From Arthrobacter sp. B1I2 (GTDB lineage Bacteria; Actinomycetota; Actinomycetes; Actinomycetales; Micrococcaceae), in contig NZ_JAUSYC010000001.1 of NCBI RefSeq assembly GCF_030816485.1, positions 2,790,001 to 2,854,000 of the forward strand: a stretch of 64,000 nt of DNA, written 5' to 3'. Both the position numbers and the translations under genes were made by a program. Positions 59,297-64,000 of this stretch are shown piece after piece (position 1 is the first letter of the stretch; each line of letters begins with the position of its first letter). The notes beneath the pieces are model-generated. The model did not search any database and was not told where the DNA came from. It saw only the letters and a list, made by a program, of their open reading frames with translations.

Positions 59297-59974
59297 ATGC
59301 ACCAGACAAAACGCCAGCCCCGCAAAACGGGCTGGCGTTTTGTTTTACTTGCCCTTGTCCTTGCCGTGGCCATCAGCGGGCTGGTCCGCTCCCTGTGGCT
59401 TGACGTCTACTTCATCCCCTCGGAGTCCATGGAGCCGCTGCTGGAAGGCGGGGACCGGATCCTGGTGTCCCGCACGGACTTCCAGTCCGAACCCATCCGG
59501 CAGGGGGACGTTGTTGTCTTTGACGGCCGTGGCAGCTTCGCGCCCCTCAACAGCGGCAGAGGACCGTTGGTGGATGCCGCAGCCTCCGCCATGCAATGGC
59601 TTGGCCTCACCGGCAGCGACACAACCTACGTCAAACGGGTCATCGGCCTTCCGGGGGACACAGTGGTCTGCTGCGACGCGGCCGGGAAGGTCACCGTCAA
59701 TGGGACAGCGCTGGATGAGCCCTACGTCTTCCCCGGCGACGCGCCCAGCACGCAAAAGTTCAGCACCCTGGTTCCCGAGGGGAGGCTGTGGCTGATGGGC
59801 GACCACCGCTCCGTGTCCGCCGATTCCCGCAGCCTGCTTGGTGCGCCCGGCGGGGGACTGGTCCCGCTGGCCCGGGTGATTGGCCGGCCGGTCCAGATCC
59901 TTTGGCCGCTTGATAGATTTGCTCCAGTAGCACGGCCGCCCGCAGCGGGGCCGACAACAGAGAACGGACGGTAA
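59297..59974 (+). CDS. lepB: Signal peptidase I, first of two
   Basis: The 225-residue protein has a basic N-terminus, one membrane helix at about 15-32 and the catalytic Ser in PSESMEP and Lys in [10 protein letters not shown], followed by GDHRSVSADSR. It cleaves signal peptides from exported proteins on the outer face of the membrane. The first 16 codons coincide with a strong terminator hairpin. No other good start is visible, since the next GTG falls inside the membrane helix. The second signal peptidase gene begins right after its stop. Confidence 0.88.
   Translation: MHQTKRQPRKTGWRFVLLALVLAVAISGLVRSLWLDVYFIPSESMEPLLEGGDRILVSRTDFQSEPIRQGDVVVFDGRGSFAPLNSGRGPLVDAAASAMQWLGLTGSDTTYVKRVIGLPGDTVVCCDAAGKVTVNGTALDEPYVFPGDAPSTQKFSTLVPEGRLWLMGDHRSVSADSRSLLGAPGGGLVPLARVIGRPVQILWPLDRFAPVARPPAAGPTTENGR
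59306..59345 (+). terminator. Intrinsic terminator lying inside the lepB start
   Basis: A perfect 15-bp stem (59306-59320 with 59329-59343) closes an 8-nt loop and runs into TGTTTTA. It ends the rplS transcript about 95 nt after the rplS stop, yet covers codons 4-16 of the next gene. Confidence 0.85.
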
Positions 59975-60802
59975 ATGCCCGAGAACCACGAGCGGAAACC
60001 TGAACCGCGCCACGACGGCGCCTCAGGGACGCCGGCCGTTCCAGCTTCGTCCGCGCCCGGTGAGGGTCCGGAGGCGGCCGCGCGTGTCCACCATCGAACC
60101 AGGATGGCATCCAAGGCTGCGGGCAAGTCCCCCGGCAACCCCTTGCTCGGGTGGCTGAAGGAAATCGCCACAGTGGTGGTCATTGCGGTGGTGTTGTCCT
60201 TCCTCATCAAGACTTTCCTCTTCCGGGCCTTCTTTATCCCGTCCGAATCCATGGTGAACACCCTGGACGTGGACGACCGAATCTTCGTAAACCTCCTCGT
60301 TCCGGAGCCGTTTGCCCTCAGCCGCGGGGATGTGGTGGTGTTCCGGGATACAAAGGGCTGGCTGCCGCCCGCCCCGGCAAAGGCACAGGGCCCGTTCACC
60401 TGGGTCCAGGATGGCCTGACGTTCGTTGGCCTCCTGCCGGACAACTCCGAGCAGCACTTGGTCAAGCGGGTCATCGGGCTCCCGGGCGACCACGTGGTCT
60501 GCTGTGATGCCGGCGGTAAACTGACCATTAACGGGACCGCTGTCGACGAGAAGTACATCAACCCGGCTGAGGTCCCGCAGGTCCGCAACTTTGACGTCAC
60601 CGTTCCGGAAGGCAAGGTGTGGGTGATGGGTGACAACCGCAACCACTCCGCCGATTCCCGCGCGCACATGGAGACCAACGGCGGATTCATAGAACTCAAG
60701 GACCTCGAAGGCAAAGCTGCTGTGATCGCGTGGCCGCTCAACAGGATCAAGACACTGGACAACTACCCGGACGTGTTCCGGAATGTCCCCGCGGCCCGCT
60801 GA
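59975..60802 (+). CDS. lepB: Signal peptidase I, second of two
   Basis: The 275-residue protein has a long polar N-terminal part of about 60 residues, one membrane helix at about 65-85, the catalytic Ser in IPSESMVNT and Lys in [10 protein letters not shown], and [11 protein letters not shown]. Its catalytic core closely matches the preceding gene, so the pair probably arose by duplication. It differs in its longer cytoplasmic tail and an insert near 120-140. rnhB starts 2 nt after its stop. Confidence 0.92.
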   Translation: MPENHERKPEPRHDGASGTPAVPASSAPGEGPEAAARVHHRTRMASKAAGKSPGNPLLGWLKEIATVVVIAVVLSFLIKTFLFRAFFIPSESMVNTLDVDDRIFVNLLVPEPFALSRGDVVVFRDTKGWLPPAPAKAQGPFTWVQDGLTFVGLLPDNSEQHLVKRVIGLPGDHVVCCDAGGKLTINGTAVDEKYINPAEVPQVRNFDVTVPEGKVWVMGDNRNHSADSRAHMETNGGFIELKDLEGKAAVIAWPLNRIKTLDNYPDVFRNVPAAR

Positions 60803-60804
60803 CC

Positions 60805-61626
60805 ATGTCCTCTGCAGTGCAGGCTTCTCCGGGAGTGGAAGTTCCCCCGGCCGTGAAAGTTCCGCCGGCAGCCAAAGTGCGCTCCGGTTCGAAGCCGGCG
60901 GCACGGGGCGCGAAGGCACCCACGCTGCGGCATGAGCGGACCTTCAAGGCCCAGGGCGTACGCCTGCTGGCCGGGGTGGACGAGGTGGGCCGCGGCGCCC
61001 TTGCCGGCCCTGTCAGTGTGGGAATCGCCGTCGTTGACCTGGAGCGGCAAAAGCCGCTGGCGGGCGTGCGGGACAGCAAACTCCTCAGCCCGGCGGAGCG
61101 GGAACGGCTTGACCCCCTGGTGCGGCGCTGGAGTGTCGCCTCGGCGGTGGGACACGCCTCCGCCGGCGAGATCGATTCGATCGGCATCATCGCTGCCCTT
61201 CGGCTGGCAGGAACCCGGGCGTGGAACAGCATCCTCGGGGCGGGAACCATCCCGGAGGCCGTGCTGCTGGATGGAAGCCACAACTGGCTTTCCCCGGCAG
61301 GCCAGCTGTCCTTGTTCGATCAGCCCGTGCTGGAGGCCGCCTGCGAAGCGCCGGTGCACACCAAGGTCAAGGCGGACATGCAGTGCCTCAGCGTGGCGGC
61401 TGCGAGTGTCATCGCCAAGGTGGAACGGGACCGGATGATGCGGGAGCTGCACACGGAGTATCCCGATTTCGGCTGGGACATCAACAAGGGGTACGCCACG
61501 GCAGCGCACCGGAACATCCTGCGTGCCGCCGGGCCCACACCGTACCACCGGGTGAGTTGGCGGCTGCTCGGCGGGGAACTGCAGGGCGCAGAGGCCTCCG
61601 ACGGGGAAGAGACGTACGAAGACTGA
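60805..61626 (+). CDS. rnhB: Ribonuclease HII
   Basis: The 273-residue enzyme cuts RNA in RNA-DNA hybrids and removes misincorporated ribonucleotides. The catalytic core starts near residue 52 with [15 protein letters not shown] and includes [20 protein letters not shown]. The first 50 residues are an unusual valine-, proline- and lysine-rich low-complexity stretch with repeated VxVPP units, not part of the fold. The length therefore exceeds the usual 200-230 residues. Confidence 0.92.
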   Translation: MSSAVQASPGVEVPPAVKVPPAAKVRSGSKPAARGAKAPTLRHERTFKAQGVRLLAGVDEVGRGALAGPVSVGIAVVDLERQKPLAGVRDSKLLSPAERERLDPLVRRWSVASAVGHASAGEIDSIGIIAALRLAGTRAWNSILGAGTIPEAVLLDGSHNWLSPAGQLSLFDQPVLEAACEAPVHTKVKADMQCLSVAAASVIAKVERDRMMRELHTEYPDFGWDINKGYATAAHRNILRAAGPTPYHRVSWRLLGGELQGAEASDGEETYED

Positions 61627-61673
61627 CTCCCGCCCCGGCGCCAGCCGTACCGGACATGGTGCAAGATGGAAGC

Positions 61674-62000
61674 ATGAGTGCTGAGGATCTTGAGAACTAT
61701 GAAACCGACATGGAGCTTCAGCTCTACCGTGAATACCGCGACGTCGTCGGCCTGTTCAGCTACGTTGTCGAGACCGAGCGGCGCTTCTACCTCGCCAACC
61801 ACGTTGACCTCCAGGCCCGCAGCGCCGATGGCGAGGTCTACTTCGACCTGACCCTCCAGGACGCCTGGGTATGGGATGTCTACCGTTCGGCGCGGTTCGT
61901 CAAGAGCGTCAGGGTCCTGACCTTCAAGGACGTCAACGTCGAGGAACTGCCCCGCAACGAGGAACTTTCCGTGCCCAAGGACGTGGACCTGGGTAACTAG
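61674..62000 (+). CDS. DUF2469 family protein
   Basis: The 108-residue acidic protein matches the actinobacterial DUF2469 family (MSAEDLENYETDMELQLYRE, then FSYVVETERRFYLANHVDL). Its function is unknown. It lies between rnhB and yraN, which is its standard place. Confidence 0.9.
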   Translation: MSAEDLENYETDMELQLYREYRDVVGLFSYVVETERRFYLANHVDLQARSADGEVYFDLTLQDAWVWDVYRSARFVKSVRVLTFKDVNVEELPRNEELSVPKDVDLGN

Positions 62001-62033
62001 GGCCCACCGGGAGCCCGACTTCCCCTCCACACC

Positions 62034-62062
62034 AGGCCCCTGTCCACATACGGCAGGGGCCT
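62034..62062 (+). terminator. Hairpin after the DUF2469 gene
   Basis: A 9-bp stem AGGCCCCTG/CAGGGGCCT (62034-62042 with 62054-62062) has an 11-nt loop, followed by TCTGTTCT. It is a moderate terminator between two housekeeping genes. Confidence 0.55.
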
Positions 62063-62109
62063 TCTGTTCTCCGCTGCCGTCCGCATCCAGGCTGGTTGCG
62101 GAGGTAGAA

Positions 62110-62466
62110 ATGAAATCGAAAGACCTGTTGGGCAGGCGCGGCGAGGACCTCGCCGCGGGCTATCTTGAAGCGCTGGGCATGCTGGTGGTTGAGCGCAACT
62201 GGAGGTGTGCTGAGGGCGAGATCGACATTGTTGCCCTCGACGGCGATGCGCTGGTCATCGCCGAAGTCAAAACCCGCCGCTCCCTGGATTACGGCCACCC
62301 CTTTGAGGCGGTGGGCCCGGAAAAGCTGGCCAGGCTGCACCGCCTCGGTGCCGCCTGGTGCCGGGACCATGAGTTGCGGATGCCGCTGCGCCGGGTGGAC
62401 GTTGTCGCCGTCGTGGACGACGGCGGCGGGGAACCCGTGGTGGAACACCTCAAGGGGGTGGGGTGA
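62110..62466 (+). CDS. yraN: YraN family (UPF0102) endonuclease-like protein
   Basis: The 118-residue protein has the PD-(D/E)xK-like core: GRRGEDLAAGYLEA, the acidic EGEIDIVALDG and EVKTRRS. It is thought to act on DNA or in recombination, but the role is not proven. GGAGG precedes the ATG. The stop overlaps the comM start (TGATG). Confidence 0.9.
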   Translation: MKSKDLLGRRGEDLAAGYLEALGMLVVERNWRCAEGEIDIVALDGDALVIAEVKTRRSLDYGHPFEAVGPEKLARLHRLGAAWCRDHELRMPLRRVDVVAVVDDGGGEPVVEHLKGVG

Positions 62467-64000
62467 TGGCGCTCGGCCGGACCTACTCCGTCGCCCTGGT
62501 AGGGCTCAACGGCTACATCGTGGAAGTCGAAGCGGACATCGGCCAGACCCTCCCGGCCTTCGTCATTCTTGGGCTGCCGGACGCGTCGCTGAATGAAGCC
62601 AAGGAGCGCATCCGCTCAGCTGCAAAGAACTCCGGGATTCCACTCAGCCGCCGGAAGATCACCGCCAACCTCATTCCCGCCTCGCTGCCCAAGCGCGGCT
62701 CGGGTTTCGATCTCGCCGTCACTATGGCCGTGCTCCGGGCCGCGAACGATATCAAGCACACGGGGCGCGCAGTTTTCATCGCTGAGTTGGGGCTCGACGG
62801 CAGGCTGCGGCCCGTGCGGGGTATCCTGCCGGCGGTCATGGCGTCGGTCCAGGCCGGGTATCCGGAGATCGTGGTGGCGGAAGCCAACCTGGCGGAAGCC
62901 TCCCTTGTCCCCGGTGCCAAGGTACGTGGATACCGAACACTTGCCCGGCTTGCCCTCGACTTCGGGGCTGATCCGCAGGAACTTGCCCTGGATTTCGAGC
63001 CTGACGAGGCCGATGATGCCGGTGATGGCCCGGCCCTGCCTGGCCCGTGTCCCGACATGGCGGATGTCTCCGGACAGGGCGATGCCCGCAGGGCTCTGGA
63101 AGTGGCTGCGGCGGGTGCCCATCATGTGCTCCTCACCGGGCCGCCGGGCGCCGGAAAGACGATGCTGGCGGAGCGGCTGCCCGGTCTTTTGCCGGACCTT
63201 GGTGACCACGAGTCCATGGAGGTCACGGCCATCCACTCACTGTGCGGCCTGCCGTCATCCACTGTCCAGCTCCTGCGGCGCCCGCCATTTGAGAACCCGC
63301 ACCACTCAGCCACCGCTGCAGCCATCATCGGCGGCGGCTCGGGCCTGCCCAGGCCAGGTGCAGCGTCGCGCGCCCACCGTGGCGTGCTGTTCCTGGACGA
63401 GGCACCGGAATACGAACGCCGCGTCCTCGACGCACTGCGGCAACCGCTGGAGAGCGGGGAACTGGTGATCCACCGGTCAGCCGGAACGGCGGCCTACCCG
63501 GCCCGGTTCCAACTGGTACTCGCGGCCAACCCCTGTCCCTGCGGCAAGGCGTCGGGCAAGGGGCTGGACTGCACCTGCACGCCCGTGATGCGCCGGCGCT
63601 ACCTCGCCAGGATGTCCGGACCCCTGCTGGACCGGGTGGACATCCAGTTGCAGGTGGAGAGGGTATCCCTGGCCGAGTTCGGGCAGGCGGGCGCGGAAGA
63701 GGACACCGCATCAGTGGCACGCCGGGTACTGGACGCGCGTGCGCGGCAAGCGGAGCGGTTACGGTCCTTCGGTCTTGAGACCAACTCGCAGGTGCCAGGA
63801 CGCATACTGCGCGGCGAATTGCGGCTTCCCCCGGCCGCCACCCGGATCCTGGACCAGTCGCTGGAGCGGGGAGTGCTGACCGCACGCGGGTATGACCGCG
63901 TCCTTCGGCTCGCCTGGACCCTTGCGGACCTGGGGCACAGGGAGAGGCCGGAGCCAAATGACATCGGACAGGCACTGTGCCTGCGGCAGGCCGCGGCGGC
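62466..64000 (+). CDS. comM: YifB/ComM family Mg-chelatase-like AAA ATPase (3' end outside window)
   Basis: The 511 codons seen run to the window edge without a stop. The N-terminal ChlI-like domain (VALVGLNGYIVEVEADI) leads to the AAA Walker A LLTGPPGAGKTMLAERLPG at about 220-235, Walker B LFLDEAPE and the ANPCPCG cysteine motif. The C-terminal domain contains DRVDIQ and an arginine-rich stretch. ComM is a DNA-branch-migration helicase that aids recombination and natural transformation. The family is about 500 residues, so only a few codons are missing. Confidence 0.93.
   Translation, partial: MALGRTYSVALVGLNGYIVEVEADIGQTLPAFVILGLPDASLNEAKERIRSAAKNSGIPLSRRKITANLIPASLPKRGSGFDLAVTMAVLRAANDIKHTGRAVFIAELGLDGRLRPVRGILPAVMASVQAGYPEIVVAEANLAEASLVPGAKVRGYRTLARLALDFGADPQELALDFEPDEADDAGDGPALPGPCPDMADVSGQGDARRALEVAAAGAHHVLLTGPPGAGKTMLAERLPGLLPDLGDHESMEVTAIHSLCGLPSSTVQLLRRPPFENPHHSATAAAIIGGGSGLPRPGAASRAHRGVLFLDEAPEYERRVLDALRQPLESGELVIHRSAGTAAYPARFQLVLAANPCPCGKASGKGLDCTCTPVMRRRYLARMSGPLLDRVDIQLQVERVSLAEFGQAGAEEDTASVARRVLDARARQAERLRSFGLETNSQVPGRILRGELRLPPAATRILDQSLERGVLTARGYDRVLRLAWTLADLGHRERPEPNDIGQALCLRQAAA

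Overview
The window is a stretch of high-GC actinobacterial chromosome, most likely from the Micrococcaceae (Arthrobacter/Pseudarthrobacter-like). This rests on gene content and order, not on a database search. Pointers are: DUF3515 and DUF2469 genes in their usual actinobacterial positions, an IclR-type regulator divergent from leuCD, many GTG/TTG starts, several promoters that end 6 nt before a start codon (leaderless pattern), and a fused oleBC gene in a head-to-head olefin cluster of the kind known from Micrococcus. Nearly everything is core chromosome; I see no prophage, integrase, insertion sequence, CRISPR array or plasmid module.

Layout. 1-7.6 kb: tail of an ABC permease plus its ATPase, metG, leuB, ilvE, a metallo-beta-lactamase-fold hydrolase and an FAH-family hydrolase. 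7.6-12.2 kb: gltX, a HAD phosphatase, a large heptad-repeat membrane protein on the minus strand, then tRNA-Gln(CTG) and tRNA-Glu(CTC). 12.3-15.7 kb: a tandem pair of dynamin-like GTPase genes, the first broken by one extra G. 15.7-24.3 kb: a DUF1697 gene, the leuCD regulator, leuC-leuD, murA, plsC-type acyltransferase, gpsA, ddl, a 58-bp tandem repeat and a DUF3515 lipoprotein. 24.4-34.6 kb: thiL, a DAK2 protein, recG (also broken by one extra G), rsmD, two minus-strand genes, coaD, a DUF177 gene that seems to start at ATT, rpmF, rnc and mutM. 34.6-39.3 kb: olefin genes oleA-oleBC-oleD on the minus strand. 39.5-51.6 kb: smc, ftsY, an MFS exporter, amtB-glnK, zwf, ffh and an alpha/beta-hydrolase-fold protein lacking its serine. 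51.6-56.3 kb: thiC behind a TPP riboswitch, an amidohydrolase, a VOC dioxygenase-like protein and an unrecognised small protein. 56.4-64 kb: rpsP, khpA, rimM, trmD, rplS, two signal peptidase genes, rnhB, DUF2469, yraN and the start of a comM/yifB gene that runs off the window.

How the genes fit together. leuB, ilvE, leuC and leuD supply leucine and branched-chain amino acids, with an IclR regulator and an operator-like repeat before leuC. murA, ddl, gpsA and plsC feed peptidoglycan and phospholipid synthesis. rpsP-khpA-rimM-trmD-rplS, rpmF, rsmD and rnc build ribosomes. ftsY, ffh and two signal peptidases handle protein export. gltX lies near tRNA-Glu and tRNA-Gln, which fits the indirect Gln-tRNA(Gln) route usual in Actinobacteria. 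The ole genes make long-chain alkenes from fatty acyl-CoA.

Main points for a second look: two single-G frameshifts (dynamin-like GTPase and recG), the ATT start, an intrinsic terminator lying inside the first codons of a signal peptidase gene, the set of leaderless-type promoters, several unexplained palindromes and repeats, and the serine-to-alanine change in the nucleophile elbow at 50878-51612. I do not see a convincing wholly new multi-gene system.
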